A stretch of DNA of 64,000 nucleotides, taken from NCBI GenBank assembly GCA_005843825.1, contig SZXX01000044.1, forward strand, positions 62,001-126,000, read 5' to 3'. Shown piece after piece: positions 55,917 through 64,000 of this stretch. The translations under genes were made by a program, and so were the position numbers. Position 1 is the stretch's first letter, and the number at the start of each line of letters is the position of its first letter. Below the pieces are notes generated by a model, which was not told the origin of the DNA, ran no database searches, and was given only the letters and a program-made list of their open reading frames with translations. This stretch comes from Chlorobium sp. GTDB lineage: Bacteria > Bacteroidota > Chlorobiia > Chlorobiales > Chlorobiaceae.

Positions 55917-58022
55917 TCAGGGACGCAAGTCCTCAATTTTCGCATTCTTGCGTACTGAAGCAAAATATTCGGCAAACAACTGTTCCTGCTTTGCCCGGAG
56001 CAGTTGCGGTGCCACACCGGCATTTTCCACCTTGAGGTCAAGCCCTGCAGGAAGCGTTTTCTTGCCAACCACAACAAGGGCATAACCATCTGATGTTTTC
56101 ACAGGCAGAGAGAGCTTGCCTGCATCAAGCCCCGACATCGCCTCAACCAGCGGCTTGTCCACAGCATATCCAGGTATAAATCCATCGCTCCAGCGAATCT
56201 CGTCAGCAGTAACAACATGCAGAGCAGTATTCTGTGCGGCAATTTTTTCCAGGGTCTGCCCAGGCACTTTTGCCATGACCGCAAGTTTTTTCTCCACAGC
56301 AGCACCTTTCTTTTCCCTTACCAGTTCAGCATTAATCCTTGATTTCAGTTCCTTGTCGAGGAGATGATAACCGGTATCATTTTTACCGGTCAGACGCATA
56401 ACAAAAAAACCTTTTTCAGTTTCAAGAACATCCGACAGGTCCCCTTCGCTGGCCTTGAAAGCAAATGCTGTAACTTTTTCATTGTAACCAATCGGAGCAA
56501 CAGGCATATGTTTTCCGAACTCGGCTGTCTTGTTGACCGTCAGCCTTGAACTGGCAGCGCTCTTGTCGAAACCTTTCTCTTTGGCATTGATCTGAAAAGC
56601 CATGGCAAGCCGGCGCCCACTGTCTATCGTCTCTGTTGAAGGCCTGATCTTTCTTACAATTTCGGAACAGACCAGGGTGGTCTGGTCAAAACCGGTAACC
56701 TTGATGATATGGAGGCCAAACTGTGTCTGCACAGGGCCAACAATCGCACCTGGACGGGCATTGAAAACAGCTGCAGAAAATTCAGGCACCATACGATCTT
56801 TGCTGAACCATCCCACATCGCCTCCATTGACGGCACTTGCCGTATCGGCGGAATATTTTTTTGCCAGCTCTTCAAAAGGAACACCAGCCTGAAGCTGCTT
56901 GGAAATAAGCATGGTGAGCTCGCGAACTTTCTGAACATCTTCGCGGCTTGCAGGATTGAATCGTAAAAGGATGTGAGATGCCCTGGCAATTGGCTGGGCC
57001 GATGAGGAAACCTGCTTGACCTTTATGACGCGGTATTCACCACGATCAGCTATCGGACCGATGACCGTTCCCGGCTTTAGATTTGCTGAACTGAAAACAC
57101 TCTCCCCGGCGGAAGGTGAAAAATCTGCACGGCTATAGGTAACGTTGATGCCTGTCGGACGGTCGCTCTGTACCTTCACATAATCAGCATCGTTGACTGG
57201 CCCGGCAAACTCAGTCCGGATTGTTTCAAGCTCTTTGCGAACAGCAAGACTGTCTTTTGATGAAGGAGTAAGCGGGAAAAAGACAAAATCGGCTTTTCTT
57301 GAAGAAACCTGTTTAAACTGCTCTTTATGATCGTCAAAATATTTTTTTATTTCTTCTTCCTTCACTGGAAAACTGCTGTCAGTTCCGGCAAAACTTAAAG
57401 GAACCGGGATAAAAGAAGCTGAAAAGCGCGAAAACTGCCTGCCGACTATATCACTTATCTCCCGGTCAGTAACATGATCAAGGGTTTGAAGAGCCCTGAT
57501 CAGTTTGTTGATTTTAAGCTCCCGGCGGACAATTTGTTCAACCTGCAGCCACAACTGCTTATTTTGCGGATCACGACGGGCACTCTCCAATTTTTTGCGA
57601 TCGACTGCTCCGGTGGCGGGATCACTGAAATTCTGGCGAATAACCAAAGGAGGGTTAGGGCTGTCGAGTGCTTCAACAACTTCCTGGTCTTGAAGTCCAA
57701 TTCCGAATTTCACAAACTGCTCTTCAAGCAGGGTCTGGTCCACAATGGTATTCCATGCCTGTTCCTGAAGCCCGAGTTCGGTTTCAGATGTAAGTTCGGC
57801 ACCAGGATTACTTCTTCGGTAATTCTCGGTGTACTCTTTGTATACCTCATCGTACTGAGCAAACGGAATAGACTTTCCATTGATTTTTCCTGCCTGATTT
57901 GTCTTGCCGGTAAATCCGGAAAAATTCATTCCCCACTCAAAAACAATCAGCGCAAGAAATGCCGCCAGGAGGGTATACAATATAATATGAGTCTTATCCC
58001 GCAAGCTGGACATTACAGCCAT
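55917..58022 (-). CDS. PpiD/SurA-type periplasmic peptidyl-prolyl isomerase
   Basis: Membrane-anchored folding factor for exported proteins. The 701-residue product has a short cytoplasmic tail, one membrane helix (IILYTLLAAFLALIVFEWGM), and a SurA-N-like chaperone region (GKINGKSIPFAQYDEVYKEY, QAWNTIVDQTLLEEQFVKFG). A parvulin (PpiC) domain at about 350-445 has ARASHILLRF, FEELAKKYSADTASAVNGGDVGWFSKDRMVPEF and QTQFGLHIIKV. A long C-terminal part follows that looks like a second, degenerate isomerase domain. The layout matches PpiD. It is convergent with ptsI. Confidence 0.9.
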   Translation of the reverse strand: MAVMSSLRDKTHIILYTLLAAFLALIVFEWGMNFSGFTGKTNQAGKINGKSIPFAQYDEVYKEYTENYRRSNPGAELTSETELGLQEQAWNTIVDQTLLEEQFVKFGIGLQDQEVVEALDSPNPPLVIRQNFSDPATGAVDRKKLESARRDPQNKQLWLQVEQIVRRELKINKLIRALQTLDHVTDREISDIVGRQFSRFSASFIPVPLSFAGTDSSFPVKEEEIKKYFDDHKEQFKQVSSRKADFVFFPLTPSSKDSLAVRKELETIRTEFAGPVNDADYVKVQSDRPTGINVTYSRADFSPSAGESVFSSANLKPGTVIGPIADRGEYRVIKVKQVSSSAQPIARASHILLRFNPASREDVQKVRELTMLISKQLQAGVPFEELAKKYSADTASAVNGGDVGWFSKDRMVPEFSAAVFNARPGAIVGPVQTQFGLHIIKVTGFDQTTLVCSEIVRKIRPSTETIDSGRRLAMAFQINAKEKGFDKSAASSRLTVNKTAEFGKHMPVAPIGYNEKVTAFAFKASEGDLSDVLETEKGFFVMRLTGKNDTGYHLLDKELKSRINAELVREKKGAAVEKKLAVMAKVPGQTLEKIAAQNTALHVVTADEIRWSDGFIPGYAVDKPLVEAMSGLDAGKLSLPVKTSDGYALVVVGKKTLPAGLDLKVENAGVAPQLLRAKQEQLFAEYFASVRKNAKIEDLRP

Positions 58023-58047
58023 AAATCATCCCTTCGTTAATATGTTG

Positions 58048-58710
58048 TTAAAAAACAGTGTCATGCCACCCTTCCTTACCGAGCAGCGGCACAAAAGAAA
58101 ACTGCTGAAATACCTCTTTCCTGAATTCATTGCCCGATCTGCTGATAACAGTCATCTGCTGTGAACAGGAGTCACCAATTGGAAGAACCATACAGCCGTC
58201 CGGGGCAAGCTGCTCCAAAAGCGACTCCGGCTCCTTTGGAGCTCCAGCAGTTATCATCATACCATCAAAAGGCGCCTCATCCATCCATCCCAGACTCCCG
58301 TCTCCACATCGACAGGCAATATGCAATCCAAGCTTTGTGAATAGTGCCCCGGTCCTTTCATAAAGCTCTACAACCCTTTCCATAGTAAAAACAGAATAAC
58401 CAAGAACATCAAGAATTGCTGCCTGATAACCTGATCCTGTACCAATTTCAAGCACTTTTCCCGAAGAACAACGTTCAACAAGCAAGGTAGTCATATAGGC
58501 TACCGTGTAGGGCTGGGAGATGGTCTGACCAAACCCTATGGGATAGGCACCATCGTTGTATGCCAGCTCCAAGGCTGCAGCATCAAAAAAAAGATGGCGA
58601 GGAACCTCAAGAAAAGCATCAAGCACGCGCCGGTCTGCAATACCGTACCGTTTCAACATTTCAACCATCTCCCTTCGCCTGAGCTCCAGAAGCTGTTCCG
58701 GTTTTTTCAT
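58048..58710 (-). CDS. pcm: Protein-L-isoaspartate O-methyltransferase
   Basis: Repairs isoaspartyl residues in aged proteins using S-adenosylmethionine. From ATG 58710 the product is 220 residues. It has VLDAFLEVPRHLFF, the signature YPIGFGQTISQPYTVAYMTTLL, the SAM-binding VLEIGTGSGYQAAIL and PFDGMMITAGAPKEPESLLEQLAPDGCMVLPIG. The frame extends 14 codons upstream to 58752; the shorter start matches the normal length. It lies 25 bases upstream of the PpiD-like gene, so both leftward genes may be one protein-quality transcript. Confidence 0.94.
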   Translation of the reverse strand: MKKPEQLLELRRREMVEMLKRYGIADRRVLDAFLEVPRHLFFDAAALELAYNDGAYPIGFGQTISQPYTVAYMTTLLVERCSSGKVLEIGTGSGYQAAILDVLGYSVFTMERVVELYERTGALFTKLGLHIACRCGDGSLGWMDEAPFDGMMITAGAPKEPESLLEQLAPDGCMVLPIGDSCSQQMTVISRSGNEFRKEVFQQFSFVPLLGKEGWHDTVF

Positions 58711-58840
58711 CGATAGCACACCCTTTGTGCTGTTACCAATCGAAAACTTCACCGCAATAAGTATCTTTCCAACAACCAGGAGAGTGTTTGCCGTTCCCCC
58801 TCCGGACCCGATAATATTGCATCAAAAACAACAAAAAACA

Positions 58841-59422
58841 ATGTCTGGTTCACAGTTTACCATTTTTGGCAGTAAATACACTATGGGCTCCTATATCCTT
58901 TTCATCAGGATTTCAAGCTCTTTTCAGCTTGCATTCGGCAGGTTTCAGCAATCCAGACTCTTTTCAATTCCTGAAGGGAACTATCTCTACATCGGCTCAG
59001 CACTTGGCAGAACAGGAGATCCTCTTGCAAAGCGACTTATCCGCCATGCGTCACGTACCAGTGGTGGGCAGCCTCATAACATCCAGGCCCCGGTAATAAA
59101 ACTTTTTTCCAACAATGATGCTGCACGAAACTGCGCTTTCAGCGCTACAAAAAAAAAGCTTCACTGGCATATCGATTATCTTCTTGAACATAGGGAGGCA
59201 GAAATAACCCATATCGTCATCTTGCGACATCCCGAAAAAATGGAGCACCATCTTTCGGAGTTCCTTGCATCACTACCGGAGAGCTCTCTCGTTGCTCAGC
59301 GCCTTGGCGCACAGGATACCCGCAACAGCAGCCACATCCTCCGAATTACCGATCAGCAAAGAATTCTAGAACAGCTTGAGCAATACATTCCGGTATTGAC
59401 CGCAACGCATGAAGAACAATAG
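58841..59422 (+). CDS. DUF123 / GIY-YIG-like nuclease-domain protein
   Basis: From ATG 58841 the product is 193 residues. It has MGSYILFIRISSSFQLAFGRF, GNYLYIGSALGRTGDPLAKRLIRHA, LHWHIDYLLEHREAEITHIVILR and ESSLVAQRLGAQDTRNSSHILRI, the DUF123 pattern found fused to endonuclease III in some archaea and bacteria. The YIGSA stretch is a GIY-YIG-like remnant. DNA cleavage is not demonstrated for the family. The reading frame upstream of 58841 is the opposite strand of pcm and is not part of this gene. ATG 58883 is an alternative start. Confidence 0.8.
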   Translation: MSGSQFTIFGSKYTMGSYILFIRISSSFQLAFGRFQQSRLFSIPEGNYLYIGSALGRTGDPLAKRLIRHASRTSGGQPHNIQAPVIKLFSNNDAARNCAFSATKKKLHWHIDYLLEHREAEITHIVILRHPEKMEHHLSEFLASLPESSLVAQRLGAQDTRNSSHILRITDQQRILEQLEQYIPVLTATHEEQ

Positions 59423-59424
59423 AC

Positions 59425-60369
59425 CTATCGTCCAAGAAGTGCTTCCACAAACTCAGCTCTGTCAAAAAGCTGCAGATCATCTATTTTTTCGCCGACACCG
59501 ATATACTTGACTGGTAAATTAAGCTCACGTGAAATGGAGAGCACAATCCCTCCTTTGGCAGTTCCGTCAAGTTTGGTAACAACAAGTCCGGTAACCTTGA
59601 CAAACCGGGTAAATTCCCTGGCCTGAAGCACTGCATTCTGACCGGTAGTGCCATCAAGAACAAGCAGCACTTCATGGGGAGCTTCGGGAATCTTTTTGGT
59701 AGCCACCCGCATGATCTTGGCAAGCTCCTCCATCAGGTGGCTTTTGTTGTGCAGACGGCCGGCAGTATCGATAAGCACCACATCTGCATTTCTTGATACG
59801 GCAGCACTGACAGCATCGTAGACCACAGATGCCGGATCAGCACCCTGACCCTGACCGATAAGCGGCACACCTGCCCTGTCAGCCCATATTTTCAACTGTT
59901 CATAGGCCGCAGCCCTGAAGGTATCGGCCGCAGCTATAATTACTTTTTTCCCGGCTTTTTCGTAGTTATGAGCGAGCTTGGCAACGCTGGTGGTTTTGCC
60001 TGCGCCATTCACTCCAACAATTAAAATCACATAGGGTTTTGCTGGAAGCACTGCCTCAAAATCAAGAGGATGCGCCTCTCCTGTTTCACTGAGCATCTGC
60101 TGAATCTCCTCCATCAGCATGCCGTTCAGCTCCTCTTCCGACCGGTAGGTCTCCTTTTTTGCCCGCTCAGTTATTGCATCCACAATCCCTAGCGTGGTTT
60201 CAACACCGACATCGGCTGCGACAAGAATGGTTTCAAGTTCTTCAAGAAACTCGTCGTCTATCTCACTCTTTCCCTGCGTTATTACGGAAAGTTTTTCCCG
60301 AAGCGTATCCCGGGTTTTTCCGAGTCCTTCCTTAAGCCTTGATAATTTGAACTTGTCAAAAAAACCCAT
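59425..60369 (-). CDS. ftsY: Signal recognition particle receptor FtsY
   Basis: Membrane-associated GTPase that docks ribosome-SRP complexes at the translocon. The 314-residue product is the compact form with little acidic A domain: a short N-terminal helix (LKEGLGKTRDTLREKLS), the N domain (DDEFLEELETILVAADVGVETT), and the G domain. The latter has GVNGAGKTTSVAKLAHNY, AADTFRAAAYEQLKIWA, VLIDTAGRLHNKSHLMEELAK and VVTKLDGTAKGG, ending VKYIGVGEKIDDLQLFD. The motif order is diagnostic. Confidence 0.97.
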   Translation of the reverse strand: MGFFDKFKLSRLKEGLGKTRDTLREKLSVITQGKSEIDDEFLEELETILVAADVGVETTLGIVDAITERAKKETYRSEEELNGMLMEEIQQMLSETGEAHPLDFEAVLPAKPYVILIVGVNGAGKTTSVAKLAHNYEKAGKKVIIAAADTFRAAAYEQLKIWADRAGVPLIGQGQGADPASVVYDAVSAAVSRNADVVLIDTAGRLHNKSHLMEELAKIMRVATKKIPEAPHEVLLVLDGTTGQNAVLQAREFTRFVKVTGLVVTKLDGTAKGGIVLSISRELNLPVKYIGVGEKIDDLQLFDRAEFVEALLGR

Positions 60370-60481
60370 AAAAAGGAGATATTACCATCTGGTTATTGAA
60401 ATATGGAAAACCCGTCAGCGTGACACTCATAGAGACGCACGCAAAGAATCGTTCAGGGTGGAATTTAATTTACGCAAAATT

Positions 60482-61549
60482 ATGGCATATAGAGCTATCT
60501 CAGGAATCGGTGAATTCGGACTGATCGACAAAATCGCTGCTCTGGCAGAACCAACCCTCCATACTGTCCAGAACCTGATAACAGGAATCGGGGATGACTG
60601 TGCTGTCTATCAGCCTTCCGCAGGGCTTTTGCAGGTAGCAACAACCGATATGCTTGTCGAGCAGGTACACTTCGATCTCTTGACAACACCCCTGAAACTG
60701 CTTGGAAGCAAATCGATCAGTGTCAATGTCTCTGATATCTGCGCCATGAATGCCCTCCCGCGCTACGCACTTATCTCGATTGCCGTCCCGGCATCCTTTT
60801 CAGTTGAAATGATTGAAGCACTTTACGAGGGGATGGCCTATGCTGCAACGGAATACGGGGTGGCTATCGCTGGAGGAGATACCTCTTCATCCCGTTCGGG
60901 ACTTGTCATTTCAGTCTCCATGATCGGTGAGGTTTCTGCTGAGCAGCTAACCCATCGAAGTGGCGCCAAACCTGGAGAACTTATCTGTGTTTCCGGCACT
61001 TTGGGCGGCTCCGCTGCAGGGCTCAAACTGCTGATGCGTGAAAAGGAGATCATGCTGGAACATATCGAAAACAATGAGCCCTATAATAAAAGTACAATGG
61101 CTGACCTTAAAGAGTACAGTAATGCCTTCCAAAACCATTTATCACCTATAGCACGCCTCGATATCGTAAGGTTATTACACTCGAAAAATATTCGTCCCTC
61201 TTCGATGATCGATATTTCCGACGGGCTCAGTTCAGACCTCCAGCATATCTGCCGCAGTTCAAATACCGGAGCCCTGGTTCACGAAGGCCGTATTCCTATC
61301 CATCCGGGCACTCGCCGCATTGCCGAAGAACTTCAGGATGATGCTCTTACCTGGGCTTTGACGGGTGGTGAAGACTATCAGCTGCTGTTTACGATTTCGA
61401 AAAAGGAGTATGAGGCAATTGCCGATAATAAGGATATAGCAGTCATCGGGGAAACAACCGATAAGGAAGAAGGGCTGCTCTTGAGCGATATTTATGGTAT
61501 GACCATTGATCTCAGAACAGTTAAGGGATTTGATCATTTCAGCTCCTGA
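60482..61549 (+). CDS. thiL: Thiamine-monophosphate kinase
   Basis: Phosphorylates thiamine monophosphate to the active diphosphate. From ATG 60482 the product is 355 residues. It opens ISGIGEFGLIDKIAAL and has ITGIGDDCAVYQP (metal/ATP site), TTDMLVEQVHFDLLTTP, LLGSKSISVNVSDICAMNALPRYALI, VAIAGGDTSSSRSGLVISVSMIG, SSMIDISDGLSSDLQHICRSS and WALTGGEDYQLLFTI. The frame runs upstream to 60194, but that part is the reverse of ftsY. Its 3' end is 102 bases before the tRNA gene. Confidence 0.95.
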   Translation: MAYRAISGIGEFGLIDKIAALAEPTLHTVQNLITGIGDDCAVYQPSAGLLQVATTDMLVEQVHFDLLTTPLKLLGSKSISVNVSDICAMNALPRYALISIAVPASFSVEMIEALYEGMAYAATEYGVAIAGGDTSSSRSGLVISVSMIGEVSAEQLTHRSGAKPGELICVSGTLGGSAAGLKLLMREKEIMLEHIENNEPYNKSTMADLKEYSNAFQNHLSPIARLDIVRLLHSKNIRPSSMIDISDGLSSDLQHICRSSNTGALVHEGRIPIHPGTRRIAEELQDDALTWALTGGEDYQLLFTISKKEYEAIADNKDIAVIGETTDKEEGLLLSDIYGMTIDLRTVKGFDHFSS

Positions 61550-61651
61550 CCCTTTACATCATAGGGAAAAAAGGGTTGAGCAACTACCATTTATTTTTTG
61601 GGAAACACTTTGAAGATAGTAAATTGCTCGTCCTGTCTTATCTGATAGCAG

Positions 61652-61740
61652 GCCGAAGTGGCGGAACTGGTAGACGCCCAGGACTTAAAATCCTGTGTTC
61701 AGCAATGGACGTACGGGTTCGATTCCCGTCTTCGGCACCA
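61652..61740 (+). tRNA. tRNA-Leu(UAA)
   Basis: Acceptor arms GCCGAAG and CTTCGGC pair perfectly and are followed by encoded ACCA. The anticodon stem CAGGA/TCCTG encloses loop CTTAAAA, giving anticodon UAA for leucine UUA/UUG codons. A variable arm and the T arm with GGTTCGATTCC follow. The 89-base length fits a class II tRNA. It is not interrupted by an intron. Confidence 0.96.
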
Positions 61741-61803
61741 CTTCTTGTTTTCTCCTTTTCATTTTCCTTCGATATTGCTTTTTCGATCTTGGTTTTGTAA
61801 TGT

Positions 61804-61835
61804 TCATGTTAAAGCAATCTCTTGCTTTAACATGA
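61804..61835. repeat. Perfect 14-base inverted repeat downstream of tRNA-Leu
   Basis: TCATGTTAAAGCAA and TTGCTTTAACATGA are exact inverses around a four-base loop (TCTC). No T run follows in either direction, so it is not a standard terminator. It lies 64 bases past the tRNA and 33 bases before the broken DUF4160 gene. It might stop or stabilise the tRNA transcript, bind a regulator, or be the remnant of a mobile element. Confidence 0.65.
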
Positions 61836-61867
61836 CACCGTAGCCATTTCAACTATTAAAGTCTATT

Positions 61868-62137
61868 ATGCCTTCAATATCGATGTTTTACGGGATCATC
61901 ATTTACATGTACTTCAATGATAATAAACAATAGAAAAAGCCTCATATCCACGTTGTATATCAAGGAATGGAAGTGATTGTCGAAATCCCGAATGGTGAGG
62001 TACTTGAAGGTCATATTCCTCAATCAAAAATGAAACTTCTTCAAGCATGGGTTGAGTTGCACAAAGATGAACTTTGCGCGGATTGGGATCTTACAGTATC
62101 TGGCCAGCAACCTTATAAGATTGATCCACTGAGGTGA
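61868..62137 (+). pseudogene. DUF4160-family gene with one in-frame amber stop
   Basis: Reading from ATG 61868, the 89 codons encode a complete DUF4160-type protein except for TAG at 61931-61933 (codon 22). Before it is MPSISMFYGIIIYMYFNDNKQ, where M-x-x-x-S-M-F-x-G-I-x-I-x-M-Y-F is typical. After it come KKPHIHVVYQGMEVIVEIPNG, EVLEGHIPQSKMKLLQAWVELH and KDELCADWDLTVSGQQPYKI. The rest of the frame is undamaged, so the mutation looks recent or the stop may be read through. The DUF2442 gene starts three bases after its stop. Such DUF4160-DUF2442 pairs are common and look like toxin-antitoxin-type or mobile two-gene units. Confidence 0.85.
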
Positions 62138-62140
62138 GCT

Positions 62141-62383
62141 ATGAATCCACGTATTTTGGAAGTTATTCCAACCGATGACTACAAACTTAAGCTGCTTTTT
62201 ACTAATGGAGAGCGAGGGTTTTATGACTGCGCAGGATTGTTGAACTTTGGGGTATTCAAGGAACTGCAGGATAAAAATTATTTCAAAAAAGTACAGGTTT
62301 TACATGGAACGGTGGTCTGGCCCCATGAGCAAGATATATGCCCGGATACAGTGTATAGTGACGCAATAAAAGAAAACACCTGA
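62141..62383 (+). CDS. DUF2442-family protein
   Basis: The 80-residue product begins MNPRILEVIPTDDYKLKLLFTNGERGFYDCAGLL and continues GVFKELQDKNYFKKVQVLHGTVVWPHEQDICPDTVY. The ev-x-p-x-x-d-y-x-l-x-v-x-F-x-n-G-e start and the W-P-x-x-x-D-x-x-p-d/e end are the DUF2442 signature. Biochemical function is unknown; the partner gene just upstream is broken. The pair is flanked by housekeeping genes with no other sign of an island. Confidence 0.88.
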   Translation: MNPRILEVIPTDDYKLKLLFTNGERGFYDCAGLLNFGVFKELQDKNYFKKVQVLHGTVVWPHEQDICPDTVYSDAIKENT

Positions 62384-62478
62384 CAAGACACTTCGTTCTA
62401 AATTGACATATATAGTAATATCGCAACAATCTCCACTTTTTGACCTGCTTATTACAAGAACAACAAATCATCTCCATC

Positions 62479-63849
62479 ATGAGTTCTGAATTCACGAAGA
62501 TCCTGCTTACTGAAGACGAAATGCCCCGTCAATGGTACAACATTCAGGCTGATCTACCCACGCCGCTTCCACCGCCATTAGGTCCGGACGGTAATCCTGT
62601 CGGACCGGATGCCCTTGCAAAAGTTTTTCCGATGAACTTGATCGAGCAGGAAGTCAGTACTGAGCGGTGGATTGATATTCCTCAGGAGATACAGGCTATT
62701 CTGAAACTATGGCGACCTTCACCGCTGACCAGGGCAAAACGGCTTGAAGCTGCACTCCAAACTCCGGCAAAGATCTTCTACAAAAATGAAGGCGTCTCTC
62801 CGGCGGGAAGCCACAAACCCAATACTGCAGTTGCACAGGCTTGGTACAATAAGCAGTTCGGCATAAAACATCTTATTACTGAAACCGGTGCCGGCCAGTG
62901 GGGAAGCGCACTCGCCATGAGCTGCAAGCTTATCGGCATCGACTGTAAGGTCTTTATGGTGCGTATCAGCTTCGACCAGAAGCCGTTCCGCAAAATCATG
63001 ATGAAAACCTGGGGAGCCGACTGCATTGCAAGCCCAAGCGATCAAACCGCAATAGGACGCAGGATTCTCGCTGAAATGCCTGATACTCCGGGAAGTCTTG
63101 CCATAGCAATCAGTGAGGCTATTGAACAAGCCGTAGAGCGCGATGATACGCGTTATGCGCTCGGCAGCGTTTTGAACCATGTGATGCTGCACCAGACCAT
63201 TATCGGCCTTGAGGCTCGCAAACAACTTGAAAAAGTTGGCCTCTATCCGGATATCGTGATCGGTTGTGCCGGCGGAGGTTCAAACTTTGCGGGCATCAGT
63301 TTTCCTTTTATCTGTGATAAAATTCATGGCCGTGATGTTCAGATCATTGCAACAGAACCTGAAGCGTGCCCGACGCTCACCCGTGGCCCCTATATTTACG
63401 ATAACGGGGATGTTGCAAAAATGACCCCCTTGCTTCCAATGCACAGCCTTGGTCATGGTTTTATTCCGCCAGCCATTCATGCAGGAGGATTGCGCTATCA
63501 CGGCATGGCACCGCTTGTGAGCCATGTAAAGCAGCTCGGTCTGATTGATGCTACTGCTATTGGACAGACGGAGTGTTATGAGGCGGCACTGCTCTTCGCT
63601 CATACCGAAGGGTTCATCCCCGCACCGGAAACGTCACATGCTATTGCACAGACTATTCGTGAAGCAAAAAAGGCAAAAGAGGAAGGAAAAGAGAAGGTTA
63701 TTCTCATGAACTGGTCAGGCCATGGCCTGATGGATCTTCAGGGCTATGATGCCTTCCTTTCGGGGAAGCTCCATGATTACCCGCTGCCCGAAGAGCTCCT
63801 GCAGCACTCTCTTGCTGCAGTGAAAGACCATCCACTACCTCCGCAATAG
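62479..63849 (+). CDS. trpB2: Tryptophan synthase beta chain, TrpB2 type
   Basis: PLP enzyme that condenses indole with serine or O-phosphoserine. From ATG 62479 the product is 456 residues, longer than TrpB1. It has the TrpB2 N-terminal region ([21 protein letters not shown]), [27 protein letters not shown], the lysine in [49 protein letters not shown] (phosphate loop), the LSAGLDYPG-equivalent here as [12 protein letters not shown], and a C-terminal [13 protein letters not shown]. TrpB2 can work without TrpA. There is no trpA in the window. The gene ends 4 bases before a bidirectional terminator. Confidence 0.95.
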   Translation: MSSEFTKILLTEDEMPRQWYNIQADLPTPLPPPLGPDGNPVGPDALAKVFPMNLIEQEVSTERWIDIPQEIQAILKLWRPSPLTRAKRLEAALQTPAKIFYKNEGVSPAGSHKPNTAVAQAWYNKQFGIKHLITETGAGQWGSALAMSCKLIGIDCKVFMVRISFDQKPFRKIMMKTWGADCIASPSDQTAIGRRILAEMPDTPGSLAIAISEAIEQAVERDDTRYALGSVLNHVMLHQTIIGLEARKQLEKVGLYPDIVIGCAGGGSNFAGISFPFICDKIHGRDVQIIATEPEACPTLTRGPYIYDNGDVAKMTPLLPMHSLGHGFIPPAIHAGGLRYHGMAPLVSHVKQLGLIDATAIGQTECYEAALLFAHTEGFIPAPETSHAIAQTIREAKKAKEEGKEKVILMNWSGHGLMDLQGYDAFLSGKLHDYPLPEELLQHSLAAVKDHPLPPQ

Positions 63850-63853
63850 CTCC

Positions 63854-63888
63854 AATAAAAAACCCCCGGTTTCCGGGGGTTTTTTATT
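63854..63888. terminator. Bidirectional intrinsic terminator
   Basis: A 16-base perfect inverted repeat (G+C-rich CCCCCGG/CCGGGGG core with a TTT loop) has A6 on its left and T6 on its right. It therefore gives a T run after the stem on both strands. It ends trpB2 going right and the unidentified gene going left. Confidence 0.92.
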
Positions 63889-63891
63889 CCG

Positions 63892-64000
63892 TTATTCAGT
63901 ATCAAGCTTTTCCTCTCGCTTTCCTTTTTTTGCCGGAGCTGCTCCATCAAGAAAGCGGAGCTCATTCTCCTTTTCATCAAAGGCAATCCGAATTGTGCTG
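63892..64000 (-). CDS. 3' end of an unidentified leftward gene (cut by window)
   Basis: Only the last 35 codons and the stop are visible: the readable end is STIRIAFDEKENELRFLDG then a lysine/glutamate-rich tail ending REEKLDTE. The other frames contain early stops. The beta-strand pattern followed by a charged tail could be the end of a Clp-type ATPase, but this is a guess. It ends beside the shared terminator, which supports it being real. Confidence 0.65.
   Translation of the reverse strand, partial: STIRIAFDEKENELRFLDGAAPAKKGKREEKLDTE

Noticed and set aside
58556-58840. Upstream extension of the DUF123 gene
   Set aside because: These codons are antisense to pcm and give a low-complexity serine/arginine-rich leader unlike the family.
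60194-60481. Upstream extension of thiL
   Set aside because: It is antisense to ftsY. ThiL proteins begin at the ISGIGEF region, which follows ATG 60482.
61652-62383. Possible integrated element at tRNA-Leu
   Set aside because: No integrase gene and no repeat of the tRNA 3' end were found downstream. The two small genes alone do not make an integrative element.

Overview
The window is a stretch of bacterial chromosome with moderate G+C content and tightly packed genes. Its gene content and protein style fit a green sulfur bacterium (Chlorobiaceae, FCB group) best. Examples are a type 2 isopentenyl-diphosphate isomerase next to a polyprenyl synthase, a TrpB2-type tryptophan synthase beta chain, an Rpb6-like omega subunit, and the run rimP-nusA-infB-rbfA-truB-ribF-rpsO-yicC-gmk-rpoZ. 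This placement is an inference; there is no rRNA or photosynthesis gene here to prove it. I saw no insertion sequence, CRISPR array, rRNA or phage region.

Layout. 1-3659: leftward rho (cut by the window edge), folC, ruvA and rpsT. 3865-14263: mainly rightward housekeeping and envelope genes (hexose-phosphate mutase, ABC exporter, isoprenoid genes, dprA, OmpH/Skp-like chaperone, LptC-like lipoprotein, panD, a stand-alone UTP-sugar nucleotidyltransferase), with one leftward LolC/E-type permease. 14284-28405: a long leftward block. It holds the translation/transcription run from rimP to rpoZ, then hisS with a glutaredoxin-like gene, ptsN, cdsA and a CPBP protease. Just upstream of rimP a strong leftward hairpin terminator separates the two halves.

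28487-44558 is a cell-surface glycan island. It carries GT4 and GT9 glycosyltransferases, an MsbA-type flippase, a GINT1-like protein, five leftward glycosyltransferase-like genes (CAP59-like, GT11, DUF6492, an unassigned one, exostosin-like), a UDP-glucuronate decarboxylase, a GT10 fucosyltransferase, GDP-L-fucose synthesis (fcl-gmd) and an ArnT-like membrane transferase. Several of these families are best known from eukaryotes. Parts of the island are visibly more AT-rich than its surroundings. The clearest functional reading is a fucosylated, possibly xylose-containing, surface polysaccharide. This is the most interesting region.

44571-55894: lipid A-type acyltransferase, heptose-nucleotide synthase (hldE C-terminal type), TamB, coaBC, uracil-DNA glycosylase, dnaB and ptsI. 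55917-61549: PpiD-like chaperone, pcm, a GIY-YIG/DUF123 protein, ftsY and thiL. 61652-62383: tRNA-Leu(UAA), a perfect inverted repeat, a DUF4160 gene broken by one in-frame amber codon, and an intact DUF2442 partner. 62479-64000: trpB2, a perfect bidirectional terminator, and the 3' end of an unidentified leftward gene.
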